Part shown: in pieces, positions 26,866 through 36,593 of the stretch
How the letters are laid out: each line of letters starts with the position of its first letter
How positions within the stretch are numbered: the first letter of the stretch is position 1
Assembly: GCF_001854605.1 (NCBI RefSeq)
Contig: NZ_MKJU01000008.1
Location: forward strand, 1 to 64,000
DNA from: Pseudoalteromonas amylolytica
Lineage (GTDB): Bacteria > Pseudomonadota > Gammaproteobacteria > Enterobacterales > Alteromonadaceae
Length of the DNA stretch: 64,000 nt
Direction: 5' to 3'
The notes under the pieces: model-generated
The model's database searches: none
What the model saw: the letters and a program-made list of their open reading frames with translations, nothing else
Told to the model about the DNA's origin: nothing
Made by a program: the position numbers and the translations under genes

Positions 26866-28218
26866 TTACCCAAATCGGTCCTTGAGATGAGCGTATTGAT
26901 AATAGGCCAGCTGCCCGAATCTCCTAAAGCGTGGGAAAGGGAGATACGGCAGCGGTGTTTGATATAGAGGTAACTCAGGAATCGGCTGTTTGGCAATCAA
27001 TTGCGCGAGCCGATAGGCTGCTTGTGAACTAAAAGACACACCTGCGCCGCAATATCCTAAAATGTAGCCGACATTGTTTTGCAGATAAACGTGCGGCATA
27101 TCATCAAGTGCTGCGGCAATAAACCCATTCCAATAATAGTCATGCTGTATGTTGGCAAGTGCCGGAAAACATGCAGCAAGTCCGTGTTTTAAGTTATTCA
27201 GATACACATCGGCGTGTTGATCTTTGGCAAACACCGCGCCTCGACCGCCAAACAAAATGCGATTATCGGGCAGTAGGCGGTAGTAGTATTTGAGGGTACG
27301 GGTATCCATTGTCACTTGGTGAGTTTTCAAGCCCGTCAATGTTAGCTCTTGTTCACTCAGCGGTCGGGTTACCAAAATACTGCTTAAAATTGGCAAATAT
27401 CGATTATTGATATAAGGGTGAGATTGCTTATTGTTGTATGCGTTGCCAGTGTATACCACGGTATTGGCGGTGATGGTCGCATCATTAACGTGTAGGTGAT
27501 GGCGGTTGTTTTTTTCTTCAACCCGTTCAACCAGCGCATTTTCAAACAGTTTTACACCTGCTTTTATCGCAATTTCTCGATAGCCAAGTAACAATTTCAG
27601 CGGGTTGATGCCAAAGCCGTCTGGTAGCCTCATTGCCCCGTAGGCTTGCTGATTAAGCATATATTCCTGTTCTAGCTCTGTGCTTGTCAAAAATTGTGCG
27701 TCACCGCCTAGGTGCTGTAAAAACTCGGCTTGAGTGCGCAACCCTTGCATGGCTTTTTGGTTATGGGCAATTTTCAAATAGCCTTTTTCTTGCTTCTGGC
27801 ATTGGATATTGTGCTCATCAATGAGTGACTCAACACGATGCACCGCGGCACTAAATTCATCATAAATGCCCCTGCAGGTTTGCATACCCCATTTTTTTGC
27901 CATTTGCGGATAACTGAGGCGACCGGAACCCTTGAGTACAAACCCTGCATTACGGCCACTGGCACCAAAACCCACCTGATTGGCTTCTAGCACACAACAA
28001 CTCATACCGTGCTCATGTGCCAGATAGTAGGCAGTTAAAAGGCCACTAAAGCCGCCACCTATGATTGCAACATCAAAGTGCTCACTACTGGTCGGTGCGC
28101 TGTTTGCAACAGGTAAATCTATGGTACTGGCCCAATAGCTAGGCGCATATCCTGATGCCTGGCAGTGTGTGTGGGTAAGTGGGTCGTAAAGGGAGTCGCT
28201 CATAAAATTCTTATTCAT
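26866..28218 (-). CDS. FAD-dependent amine/amino acid oxidoreductase (DAO fold)
   Basis: A 450-residue protein. Near residue 48 it has the dinucleotide-binding motif DVAIIGGGFSGLLTAYYLA, followed by the FAD-contacting GFGASGRNAGF. The C-terminal GYCGAGVSFSSQAAYRLAQLI is the second FAD contact typical of the DAO family. The layout resembles gamma-glutamylputrescine or sarcosine oxidases, which oxidize a secondary or primary amine with oxygen or another acceptor. The substrate cannot be deduced. A second possible start lies at 28203 (MSDSLY). It follows the GNAT gene by 6 bp, so the two probably form an operon handling an amine or amino acid. Confidence 0.85.
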   Translation of the reverse strand: MNKNFMSDSLYDPLTHTHCQASGYAPSYWASTIDLPVANSAPTSSEHFDVAIIGGGFSGLLTAYYLAHEHGMSCCVLEANQVGFGASGRNAGFVLKGSGRLSYPQMAKKWGMQTCRGIYDEFSAAVHRVESLIDEHNIQCQKQEKGYLKIAHNQKAMQGLRTQAEFLQHLGGDAQFLTSTELEQEYMLNQQAYGAMRLPDGFGINPLKLLLGYREIAIKAGVKLFENALVERVEEKNNRHHLHVNDATITANTVVYTGNAYNNKQSHPYINNRYLPILSSILVTRPLSEQELTLTGLKTHQVTMDTRTLKYYYRLLPDNRILFGGRGAVFAKDQHADVYLNNLKHGLAACFPALANIQHDYYWNGFIAAALDDMPHVYLQNNVGYILGYCGAGVSFSSQAAYRLAQLIAKQPIPELPLYQTPLPYLPFPRFRRFGQLAYYQYAHLKDRFG

Positions 28219-28224
28219 TATTGA

Positions 28225-28782
28225 TTAAAACATTAAAGCCATTTCTGCTGCTTGGCAGTGGCATTCATTGCCGCATATGGTGCAAACATAACCGTCATTG
28301 AGGCAGTTTTCGAGCCAACGGTCATCATGAACTTTGACCAGCTTACCACCTGCTTTAGAAAAGTACTTTACCGCGCCATTACCTGGGCTTTGCATCCATA
28401 GATGAGCAACACCTGCCAATGCGCCTTGTTGTCTAAGTGCCACGATTGACTCATGGAGTAACTTTGGACCTATGCCTTGACCTTGTGCCTCTGGTGCCAC
28501 AGCAATGCATTTGAAGTATGCCATTTGCGAGGGTAATACCGGCCAGTTTTTAGGTGTACACCATTTATCAATGGGCCACTGCTCTGCGGCATAGCTGGTG
28601 CGAAAACCAAGCAACTGTCCTTGTTCATCTAATGCGACAAAGCAAGCGTTAATATCGAATTTAGTGCCCATAGCGACCATTTTTTTGAGACCTGGCGCAT
28701 CAAGGTAGTTGTCGCCATGTACTTGGTTGGCAAGTTTGATGACGGCGTGATGGTGTTCTGGGCGTAATTCAGTAATGACCAT
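28225..28782 (-). CDS. GNAT family N-acetyltransferase with Cys-rich C-terminal tail
   Basis: A 185-residue protein. The acetyl-CoA-binding signature is V-A-P-E-A-Q-G-Q-G-I-G-P-K-L near 95, after a beta strand CIAVAPE. The last 25 residues contain CTICGNECHC, four Cys within ten residues, which could hold a metal; this tail is outside the usual GNAT fold. It is the first gene of a probable two-gene unit with the FAD oxidoreductase downstream. The substrate is unknown. Confidence 0.82.
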   Translation of the reverse strand: MVITELRPEHHHAVIKLANQVHGDNYLDAPGLKKMVAMGTKFDINACFVALDEQGQLLGFRTSYAAEQWPIDKWCTPKNWPVLPSQMAYFKCIAVAPEAQGQGIGPKLLHESIVALRQQGALAGVAHLWMQSPGNGAVKYFSKAGGKLVKVHDDRWLENCLNDGYVCTICGNECHCQAAEMALMF

Positions 28783-29067
28783 AATTTAAATACCTGCTTG
28801 TTTTTAACCTTATTACCTTACTGTGAATTTAATAATAAATCTTTATGAAAAGGCAGGAACACAAAAATTTATTTAAACGCTGTTTTCACTTTGTTATTAA
28901 TCAATTAGTGACAAGTACAACAGTGCAGGTTAAAAAACCACCGAATTGGATTGTTACAATCCTTTACATAAAGTGATTGACAGCGATGTCATTTGATTAA
29001 TACTGTGAGTTAATTGTGTGAACTTTATGTTTCACGCTTGATACAACGTAAAGGAAGGAAGAACAAC

Positions 29068-30510
29068 ATGTACAAACTCACTCCCTTGGTGGTTGCACTG
29101 AATTTGGCGGCGATCACGAGCGCTGGCGCAATGACAATAGAACCTGACCCGCAAAACCCCGGTGGTTATTTGGTTTCAAAAGCAGAGCTGGACGAAGCCG
29201 CACAAAGCAAAACCAGTGACCCAATGTACGCCATTTGGGCTAAAGCTTTGGAAACGCGTGACAATAGTATTGTAGAGGCAATTGCACCCGGTCTTAGCAC
29301 TAACCCTGACAATGTAAAACGTGTTGAAAGCGTATTTCCACAAGCGCAATGGGATTTCTTGACGCAGATGGCTGCGCCGGAATATACCTACACACGCTTT
29401 TTACGAGCAATCGGAAAGTTTCCTGCCTTTTGTGGCGACTACACTGATGGACGTGATGCCGATGCCATTTGTAAAAAATCTATCGTGACGGCATTTGCAC
29501 ATTTCTCACAAGAAACGGGGGGGCATATAGCCAAAGACAATGTGTCTGATAACCCGTTGGGTCTTGAAGAGTGGCAACAAGCGTTAGTACATGTGCGTGA
29601 AATGGGCTGGTCAGAAGGGCAACCAGGATATACAACAGGTTGCGGTCAGAATGACTGGCAAAACCGACGCTGGCCGTGCGCGAGCGGACAGGGCTACTTT
29701 GGTCGTGGTGCAAAGCAGTTGTCGTACCACTTTAACTACGGTGCATTCTCAGAAGTTATGTTTAACGGCGATGCGACGGTGTTGTTAAATAATCCAGGTC
29801 TGGTGGCAGATTCATGGCTCAATCTAGCATCTGCTATATGGTTTTTCTTAACGCCACAGGCACCAAAGCCTGCGATGTTGCATGTGATTGACCGTACTTG
29901 GACGCCGTCGCAGCGTGAGCAAGATGCAGGGATCGGCTATGGCTTTGGGACTACCATTAATGTCATCAATGGTGGCATTGAATGTGGTGAGCAGAATAAA
30001 AATAAAGGACAGCCAGTAAACCGTATCCGTTACTGGGAGGGTCTATCACATCATTACAATGTGCCAATTGAAAGCGACGAAGAAAACACCTGCTGGCAAC
30101 AAACACCATACGGTAGTCTCAACCTCAATGGGGCCACGGATGTACTTTACACCAACTGGGAAGGAGACTGGGCTTATTATTCCGACAGACCTGGTGGCTA
30201 CTCTTTTGAATGTAAGTTAGTGGGTTATCAAACCGCATATTCTGCGCTGGTACCGGGAGATTATGAAAAGTGTGTAACCAACTTTTACCAATCACATGCT
30301 AGTTGGCCACAAGTACGTGTGGTGGACAACCTTGAACCACCTGTTGATGAGCCTCCAGTCGGCGGTGTACCCGCATGGGATGCGAGTAAAGTCTATGTAG
30401 GCGGTGAACAGGCCAGCTATAAAGGCGCGATTTACGAAGCAAAGTGGTGGACAAAAGGGGATGTGCCGGATTCGTCACAACCATGGAAGTTTGTCAAAAA
30501 CGCTGAGTAA
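29068..30510 (+). CDS. Secreted GH19 chitinase with C-terminal chitin-binding module
   Basis: The start is taken at ATG 29068 after AAAGGAAGGAAG. An upstream in-frame start at 29014 would put 18 residues before a normal signal peptide (MYKLTPLVVALNLAAITSAGA). The 480-residue product has a GH19 catalytic region with the general-acid Glu in HFSQETGGH near 146 and GYFGRGAKQLSYHFNYG near 210. It then has ASAIWFF, a spacer rich in Pro (EPPVDEPPVGG), and a CBM5/12-type module at about 434-478 with the aromatic pattern AWDASKVYVGG...YEAKWWTKG. GH19 enzymes hydrolyze chitin with inversion. In a marine bacterium this fits use of crustacean chitin or attack on fungi. The gene is monocistronic, closed by a strong hairpin. 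Confidence 0.94.
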   Translation: MYKLTPLVVALNLAAITSAGAMTIEPDPQNPGGYLVSKAELDEAAQSKTSDPMYAIWAKALETRDNSIVEAIAPGLSTNPDNVKRVESVFPQAQWDFLTQMAAPEYTYTRFLRAIGKFPAFCGDYTDGRDADAICKKSIVTAFAHFSQETGGHIAKDNVSDNPLGLEEWQQALVHVREMGWSEGQPGYTTGCGQNDWQNRRWPCASGQGYFGRGAKQLSYHFNYGAFSEVMFNGDATVLLNNPGLVADSWLNLASAIWFFLTPQAPKPAMLHVIDRTWTPSQREQDAGIGYGFGTTINVINGGIECGEQNKNKGQPVNRIRYWEGLSHHYNVPIESDEENTCWQQTPYGSLNLNGATDVLYTNWEGDWAYYSDRPGGYSFECKLVGYQTAYSALVPGDYEKCVTNFYQSHASWPQVRVVDNLEPPVDEPPVGGVPAWDASKVYVGGEQASYKGAIYEAKWWTKGDVPDSSQPWKFVKNAE

Positions 30511-30533
30511 TCACTAGCATTGCAAAAAGGTAA

Positions 30534-30562
30534 AAAGCCGATAGTGGCAAACTATCGGCTTT
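30534..30562 (+). terminator. Terminator after the chitinase gene
   Basis: A perfect 12-bp stem AAAGCCGATAGT / ACTATCGGCTTT with a GGCAA loop lies 23 bp after the chitinase stop. The A-run before and TTT after make it usable in both directions. Confidence 0.8.
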
Positions 30563-30917
30563 GCGTTAAATCTAGAGTAGGCTAGATTAACAAATTTACT
30601 GGTTGGTGTTGGCTTTGAAACTTTGGCCTAACTGATTCAACTGAGAAATTTAATTTACTCAGGTACAAATAAAATAGGAGCAGTGTCATATAAGCCAGAC
30701 TGAAGTCTATCTTAACCTGATACTAATTTCTTACAATGAAAGAGATGTAATGAATTGTAAAAAGGTAATTTTTTACCTAAAGTGAGTCCTCAGGTGAGGA
30801 GCAATCGATACGCCTAAACAATCAGCCAACAGTTATTCCCCTTCTTTCATCGCTCAGCAGATTTTCTCGCGGTTGTACGTAAAAGCAGTTACAATTCGCC
30901 TTTATAACTCCCTAAAT
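30563..30917. other. Gene-free stretch upstream of the RNA methyltransferase gene
   Basis: About 350 bp without a convincing gene. It is AT-rich and contains a short inverted repeat TCCTCA-GG-TGAGGA near 30785. It presumably holds the promoter of the methyltransferase gene; I see no convincing sigma-70 hexamers or RNA gene. Confidence 0.5.
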
Positions 30918-30929
30918 ATGAGGTCATCT

Positions 30930-32132
30930 GTGTTTGCAGACCGTCAATGTGTAGAAACGCAAATCATTGCGCTTGAGCAAATTATGTTTACTGAACAATA
31001 TGCGGATAAAGTAATCGAGCGAACGCTTGCTGAGCAGCCATATTGGGACCTTGCAACACGGCACGTTTTTGTAACTCAGACATATGATATTGTTCGCTGG
31101 TGGCGCAAGCTCGTATTTGCTGTGACTGGGTGTGACGAGGTGAGCCCGTCGGAAATTTGGCATATTTGGGGGGGTTATCAGTTGCTTGAAGGCAGCAGTG
31201 TGCCCCCGTGGCCTGAATTGGAAGGGCTAAGCTTGCAAAACATTGAGCAGAACCTCTCTAAAGCTTGTGATGCTCAGATGAACAGTTACCCCGACTGGCT
31301 TTGGCGACACGCCGAGCAAGAGCTGGGAGCGCAGTGGTCACAGGTTGCCTCTGGATTGAATACCCCAGCCAAGGCTTATCTTCGTGTTAATACGTTAAAA
31401 GCGCAGAGTCAACAGGTTCAGCAAGCACTGAGTGAAGAAAACATTATCACGCAGAGCATGACACTAGACAATGCGCTAGAGGTCACAAAATACGGGCACC
31501 TGTTTAAGTCTAAGGCCTTTTCTCAAGGCTGGTTTGAAATGCAAGATGCAGGTTCTCAGCAGATAGCACCCTTACTAGATGTTAAGCCCGGTTTACGCGT
31601 AGTCGATGCGTGTGCAGGTGCTGGGGGTAAGAGTCTTCACATCGCCGCTTTGATGCAAAATAAAGGCTACATTTTGTCAATGGATATTCATCAACACAAA
31701 TTGGATGCATTGAAAAAGCGCGCAAAACGCTCTGGCGTACACATGCTTGAAACTCGCCTCATCAAAAACAGCAAAACAGTGAAGCGGTTAAAAGACAAGT
31801 TTGACCGTGTTTTACTGGATGTGCCGTGTTCTGGCACGGGTGTACTGCGCCGCAACCCAGATGCTAAATGGCACATCCAAAGCGATAATCTTGATTCGCT
31901 GGTCGCACTTCAAAGTGAAATATTACAGCGCTATAGCCAAATGTGTAAACCCGGTGGCCGATTGGTGTATGCGACTTGTTCAGTATTGCCGAGTGAAAAC
32001 CAGCAACAGGTCGAGACCTTTTTGGCTAACAATCCTCATTTTAAACTAGTTGAAGAGCTACACCTGTTACCTGGCGTAAACAGTGAGTTTGATGGCTTTT
32101 ATGGTGCTGCGTTAGAGCGTATCAGTGACTGA
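30930..32132 (+). CDS. RsmB/NOP-family SAM-dependent RNA (cytosine-5) methyltransferase
   Basis: A protein of about 400 residues. The N-terminal part resembles the small accessory domain of RsmB-like enzymes. The C-terminal half is a Rossmann methyltransferase with SAM motif VVDACAGAGGKSLH, motif IV LLDVPCSGTGVLRRNPD (catalytic-site Cys in PCSG) and motif VI VYATCSV (nucleophile Cys). These two Cys define m5C RNA methyltransferases acting on rRNA or tRNA. The start is uncertain: GTG 30930 has GAGG six bases upstream, while ATG 30918 is an alternative adding four residues. The 3' end overlaps the convergent LysE gene by 11 bp. The exact target base is unknown. Confidence 0.88.
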   Translation: MFADRQCVETQIIALEQIMFTEQYADKVIERTLAEQPYWDLATRHVFVTQTYDIVRWWRKLVFAVTGCDEVSPSEIWHIWGGYQLLEGSSVPPWPELEGLSLQNIEQNLSKACDAQMNSYPDWLWRHAEQELGAQWSQVASGLNTPAKAYLRVNTLKAQSQQVQQALSEENIITQSMTLDNALEVTKYGHLFKSKAFSQGWFEMQDAGSQQIAPLLDVKPGLRVVDACAGAGGKSLHIAALMQNKGYILSMDIHQHKLDALKKRAKRSGVHMLETRLIKNSKTVKRLKDKFDRVLLDVPCSGTGVLRRNPDAKWHIQSDNLDSLVALQSEILQRYSQMCKPGGRLVYATCSVLPSENQQQVETFLANNPHFKLVEELHLLPGVNSEFDGFYGAALERISD

Positions 32133-32712
32133 TAAGTACTGACGCCACCACTAAAATCGCTACCGAACATAATCCATTAAGCCGCTTAATATGCTGGCGG
32201 CTTTTAAAGATGTTACCAAGTTTAGCCCCCGCCAGCAGCCATAGACCATCAATAACACTCACCAAAGCGATGCAAATTAGCGCGGTGATCACAATGCTCT
32301 GTGCTTTTTGCTCGGTGTGTATTTCAAATTGAGAAAACAGTGTGATCAACGAAGCATAAGCTTTGGGGTTAATGAGATTTAACAGCACGCCTTGCGAAAA
32401 ACTAGGTATGAGCGACTTCTTGGGTTGCTGCGTATCTTGGAAGTACAGTTTATAAGCCAGATACACCAGGTAGCCCACACATACAAATGACAGCAATGAT
32501 GACAACCGAGGTGAGCTTGCCAACAGTTGTGATAAACCAATATTAACTAATACCATAGCCAGTGACAGGCCTGTCAGAATGCCCGCCAGAAACGGTAAAT
32601 TACGCTTGTATCCAAAGTTGGCGCCAGAGGCTAGTAAAGAAATAGGGGCAGGGCCGGGGCTGCCGAATAACAGTAGTGTCATAAAAAGCAAAGAGAATAG
32701 GGCGTCGTGCAT
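32122..32712 (-). CDS. LysE-family amino acid/metabolite exporter
   Basis: A 196-residue membrane protein with about six hydrophobic segments. Its N-terminal motif LLFGSPGPAPISLLASGANFGY is the LysE/RhtB family signature (xPGPxxxxxxxxGxxxG). Family members export amino acids or homoserine lactone-like compounds using the proton gradient. No substrate can be named. It converges with the methyltransferase gene, with an 11-bp overlap of the two 3' ends. Confidence 0.88.
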   Translation of the reverse strand: MHDALFSLLFMTLLLFGSPGPAPISLLASGANFGYKRNLPFLAGILTGLSLAMVLVNIGLSQLLASSPRLSSLLSFVCVGYLVYLAYKLYFQDTQQPKKSLIPSFSQGVLLNLINPKAYASLITLFSQFEIHTEQKAQSIVITALICIALVSVIDGLWLLAGAKLGNIFKSRQHIKRLNGLCSVAILVVASVLISH

Positions 32713-33121
32713 AACAACTCCTTATAATTTATGCCACTGAACTACTGAGGTTAGCTCAGGCGCATCGGAGTCTGTATACGGTGGTTACATATTTTAAAGC
32801 AAGCCGTAGAACGGGCATATTGTTGTTAGAATGGTAAACCGAACACAAGACTCTTTGGCGCGGTTCTACGTACTTTATGATGTATTATTTCGCTTTCAAC
32901 AATACTTTAAGCTTTGTTTACAAACCTTAAGCTGTCAATACGAATGATTAAATAACCTTAGCTAAGGTTATTTATGTAGCGAGTCAAGCTGCTCAAAGCA
33001 GCCAATAGGTTGACTCTGGCTCATGCTGCTATTTTCTTCATATTAAAGAAGCAAACAAGCGCTTGTTGTGGTCAAGAGAGTCTATTAAAGTAATGATTTA
33101 TAGCCTATCTTTGGAGTATCA
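32713..33121. other. Divergent intergenic region with a 22-bp palindrome
   Basis: About 400 bp between the LysE-type gene and the membrane regulator gene. No ORF looks real. A perfect 22-bp palindrome built from half-site AATAACCTTAG and its complement occupies 32951-32972. It could be an operator or a small hairpin; nothing else is apparent. Confidence 0.5.
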
Positions 33122-34747
33122 ATGAGTTTTAGCAGGAGGCTGTTCTCACGTACGACACAATTTCGCAGCTTAGGGTTTACCATTGACCTAAAGCAAGGCG
33201 TGATCTTCAACCGCCATAAGCGCGAGCGCATTCGTGCAAAAACCCTACAAGTGTTGCAGGTGCTGCTGATGAATCGTCAGCAAGTGGTATCTAAACAACA
33301 TCTATTAGAGACCATTTGGCAAGGAGTTGTGGTACAAGAGCAAGTACTTACTCAATCAATTAAAGAGCTGCGAGATATTCTCGGCTCTGAGGCGATTAAG
33401 ACGTTTCCTAAAACTGGCTATCAGTGGATTGCTCCAGTCAAACCAATAATCAGCTGGCAGGCTAAAGCTTTTTTGGCAGCGCTGGTGTGCTGCTTTGCCA
33501 CCGTTATAGCACTGGCAAGCTACTGGATGGTTCAGTCTCAAACACCGCACCTGAATATTGCGTTTTTGCCCGTTGAAAATGATATTCCCGATGAAATTCA
33601 TCAGCGAGTGCCTTTGCGAGGAATGGAATACTTATCACAACAACTTCAGCATCACTCTGACCTTCGGGTAATCGGCCATGATCAGGTTTTATATGCGCTC
33701 GAACATACCAAAGCGAGCACTTCCTTACAGCCAACACAGGAGGTGCTCGTTAGTTTACAGCGTAAGCTTGCGGCTAATTTAATTGTTCTTACCCGTATCA
33801 CCGGCTATCCACAAGACTATCAATTGCATTACACTTTGATGTTCGAGCATAACATTGAAAAGGGTGTCGAGTTTGCCCAAACTATCGAGCAAAGTTTTGA
33901 TAAGCTTATCGCCTCGTTAGCGAAACGCTATGCGGGAGAGTATCAATTGACTGAACAAAATTGGCAGAGTGATTTCAGTAATGAAGCATTTGCACGAGGC
34001 GTTGAGCTTTACTTAAAGCAAGCCTACCAACAAGCAATCCCTTTGTTTTCTTCCGCTTTACAAGTAGAACCAAATTTACTGGCGGCACGTCGCTACCTTG
34101 CCGCTAGTTATGCAAACCTTCGCCAAGAAGGCAAAGCGATTGCAATTTTGCAATACACCACGCAGTTGCCTTACATTGAAAACACCAGAGAGTTGATCAG
34201 AGCACATCTAATGATTGGCTATTTACTTATAAATTGGCCACAGGGAGAGCCTAGGAGTCAAGAGTTACAAGCAGCTCAGCACCATATTGAGCAGGCTCAA
34301 AAACTGGCTCAAAACCAGCAAGATAAGCTGTTTATTGCTTACACTTATGAAGAGTTAGGTAAAATCAAGCGCTTGCAAGGGGAGTTCGAACATGCCGCAC
34401 AATTATTGACTCAAGCACTTGAATATCATCGGTCATTCTATGGTCAGTATGGACAAACTGCGGCATTGATCGAACTGGCTAAAGTGAAGGCGGATCAAGG
34501 TCAGTTTTCGTCGGCAAACCAATACCTAGAACAGGCGCAGGAAATCGCCGATGATAATGGGGCTCCTGCAAATCAAATTTGGGTCTTGCTTGCCAAAGCG
34601 GATATTGCTCGGCTAAAAAATGAATTAATTAAAGCCGAACAATACGCTGTTCAAGCGCAGTCTATAGCACGTAACAGTGATCAACCGCACCTTATTTCGA
34701 GGGTCGAGGCTTGGTTTAATGACCGCTCACCTTACTCTTTGAATTAA
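33122..34747 (+). CDS. CadC/ToxR-like membrane transcription regulator with TPR sensor region
   Basis: A 541-residue protein. Residues about 20-105 are an OmpR/PhoB-type winged helix (RAKTLQVLQVLLMNRQQVVSK...QSIKELRDILG...KTGYQWIA). One membrane segment follows at about 115-138 (FLAALVCCFATVIALASYWMV), then a long periplasmic part with helical TPR-like repeats (ANLLAARRYLAASYANLRQEGKAIAIL and later units). In CadC and ToxR, the same order lets a periplasmic signal alter DNA binding without a kinase. The target genes are unknown; the divergent LysE-type exporter gene, across a region with a palindrome, is a candidate. Confidence 0.88.
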   Translation: MSFSRRLFSRTTQFRSLGFTIDLKQGVIFNRHKRERIRAKTLQVLQVLLMNRQQVVSKQHLLETIWQGVVVQEQVLTQSIKELRDILGSEAIKTFPKTGYQWIAPVKPIISWQAKAFLAALVCCFATVIALASYWMVQSQTPHLNIAFLPVENDIPDEIHQRVPLRGMEYLSQQLQHHSDLRVIGHDQVLYALEHTKASTSLQPTQEVLVSLQRKLAANLIVLTRITGYPQDYQLHYTLMFEHNIEKGVEFAQTIEQSFDKLIASLAKRYAGEYQLTEQNWQSDFSNEAFARGVELYLKQAYQQAIPLFSSALQVEPNLLAARRYLAASYANLRQEGKAIAILQYTTQLPYIENTRELIRAHLMIGYLLINWPQGEPRSQELQAAQHHIEQAQKLAQNQQDKLFIAYTYEELGKIKRLQGEFEHAAQLLTQALEYHRSFYGQYGQTAALIELAKVKADQGQFSSANQYLEQAQEIADDNGAPANQIWVLLAKADIARLKNELIKAEQYAVQAQSIARNSDQPHLISRVEAWFNDRSPYSLN

Positions 34748-34765
34748 CATAACCTTCTAGGATAG

Positions 34766-35677
34766 TTACAAGCTACAATAGTCGTCGAGCTTTGGTTGCC
34801 AATCAGGCACAGTATCGAGTTGTTGAATGTTTTTTTCGCGCAGCTTTGCTACTTTACTCATAACCGTTTGCGTATCGAGTTTGGTATCCTTTATAAAGTA
34901 GACCCAATCTATATCTTGATAATATTGGCGCATCTCTGTGCTTTGCAAAATTTGTTCTGCAATAAACCACAGGTTGAAGTTAATCGACATCGCCACTTCT
35001 GGGTAAACCTTTGAACTATGTTCGGCGAACAGCTCACCATTGATGTAATAGTGCAATTGGTTGTCAGCTACCTGTAACAGCAAGGTATTCCATCCTTGCA
35101 AGCTTTTTTGGACAGTACTGTGTTCATGGACTTGTGTGAATGGATTGAGTTTAAATGTTTCCCATGATGTAGCAAATAATGTCTTATTGCCTTTCCCCCA
35201 TCCGCCGTTGGCAAGATATTCAAAATCCATTTCGCTGTAATCTGGGTCCATAGGTGCTGCAAGTGGACTGATAGCATAAAAGGTTTCAACGATGCCATCA
35301 CCATCGGGGCCATACTGTGGCTGGTCATTAAAGTACACACGAGCTGCATAAGTTCCGTCACGATATTTACGCTTGTGACACACTTGGGTGTGACGAGTAT
35401 TTTGGGCGGAACCATCCGTTTTTGAAGTTAAACGCATCACAGTGTTGTTGTGATCAAGCGCATCGGGGTGAAAGCTCACCCCCTCTTGCCACCATTTTGC
35501 ACCCTTTAAACCTGGGTGGCCTGTTTCAGTGCGTGCTTGCCAGCCATTCTCTTGGGCGTGTGCAAAGGTTTTGTAGCTAAAGTCATCAAACATGACGGCA
35601 TTTTGCGCCGTTGCGCTATGAACGGTAACGATAGAAAGTGTGGTGATACTTAATTTTAGTAATTTATTTATAATCAT
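34766..35677 (-). CDS. Secreted GH16-family polysaccharide hydrolase
   Basis: A 303-residue protein with a signal peptide (about 1-24, ending ATAQ). The catalytic motif of the GH16 family is present as E149-M-D-F-E153 (ExDxE), surrounded by jelly-roll strands (YAARVYFND, GWNTLLLQVADNQLHYYINGE). GH16 enzymes are retaining hydrolases of beta-1,3/1,4 glucans, agar or carrageenan. This member's substrate is not clear, though agar- or laminarin-like algal polysaccharide would fit a marine host. The gene lies alone on the minus strand, 19 bp from the convergent regulator gene. Confidence 0.85.
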   Translation of the reverse strand: MIINKLLKLSITTLSIVTVHSATAQNAVMFDDFSYKTFAHAQENGWQARTETGHPGLKGAKWWQEGVSFHPDALDHNNTVMRLTSKTDGSAQNTRHTQVCHKRKYRDGTYAARVYFNDQPQYGPDGDGIVETFYAISPLAAPMDPDYSEMDFEYLANGGWGKGNKTLFATSWETFKLNPFTQVHEHSTVQKSLQGWNTLLLQVADNQLHYYINGELFAEHSSKVYPEVAMSINFNLWFIAEQILQSTEMRQYYQDIDWVYFIKDTKLDTQTVMSKVAKLREKNIQQLDTVPDWQPKLDDYCSL

Positions 35678-35873
35678 TGTTTTATCCTTACTTATATAGG
35701 CTAGGTTGGCCTGACAACTTTGTAAGGAAAAAACGGTAAAAACTCTAATTAAAAATAATTAAATTGTTCCAAAAATAAAGTTAACCCATTGATGTATCTG
35801 CTTACTTTTTAGTTTATTGAGAGAGGGTCTATGGCTTTACTCCTGTTGTTTTTTAGTTTTGAGCCCTAACAAT

Positions 35874-36356
35874 TTACTCCACTTCGGTTTTGTAGATTGA
35901 GAAGCCTCTGCTTTGATAGTTCTTCAATGCGCTTGGATGGTCCAAGTCACAAGTATGAACCCAGAGCCGTTTGGTTGTAGTGAGTGACCATGCAGTGTTA
36001 ATTGCGTGACTAAGTAATGCACCACCATAGCCTTTACCAATAAAATCTGGCGTGAGTCCAAAGTAAGCTATCTCAACATGACCGTTATTTTGCATACTCA
36101 ATTCGTAGTATCCGGCGATAGCACCTTGAACGTAAGCCACCCAAGTGCGGATATGATTACACTCAATATGGCTTCGCCACTGCTCTGTTGAGAACGACAA
36201 TTTATCTGTCCACTGCCACTGTTTACCGACTAAGGCGTATAAAAATTGATTGAACTGTGGCTGGGCGAGCTCAACCTCTGTAATTGTCAACGGAGCAGGA
36301 ATTGGTGAGGGGGTAAATGCTTGTTCACTCAGCATTTCAAGGTAGTAGGTTTGCAT
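35874..36356 (-). CDS. GNAT family N-acetyltransferase
   Basis: A 160-residue protein. A GNAT core is visible: IAGYYELSMQNNGHVEIAYFGLTPDFIGKGYGGALLSHAIN near 85-125, with the Q/R-x-x-G-x-G/A-type loop as GKGYGG, and the later strand LWVHTCDLDHPSALKNYQSRGF, usual for the family. The substrate is unknown. It is monocistronic. The 237 bp upstream of its start hold no recognisable gene. Confidence 0.85.
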   Translation of the reverse strand: MQTYYLEMLSEQAFTPSPIPAPLTITEVELAQPQFNQFLYALVGKQWQWTDKLSFSTEQWRSHIECNHIRTWVAYVQGAIAGYYELSMQNNGHVEIAYFGLTPDFIGKGYGGALLSHAINTAWSLTTTKRLWVHTCDLDHPSALKNYQSRGFSIYKTEVE

Positions 36357-36593
36357 TATTTACATCCAGATTAAATTTTGAAAATGTTGAGCATTACACC
36401 ATTGTTTTATGGTTCCTGCCAAATGGTCTAAATAGTTTGATGATCACTCGTTATTTTTTGTGGCTGTTAAGGCCATATCCCATGACAGGGTATCTCTCAT
36501 ATCATGGTATAATGAACGTACAACTTCTACCCGCTTTACAAGTGAGTTTACACTCGAAAAGCTACCTTCTGGTATATAAACCTCATACCAAGC

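Noticed and set aside
35068-35415. A minus-strand reading frame of 115 codons inside the GH16 gene
   Set aside because: It lies in another frame of a gene with a clear signal peptide and catalytic motif; no ribosome site.
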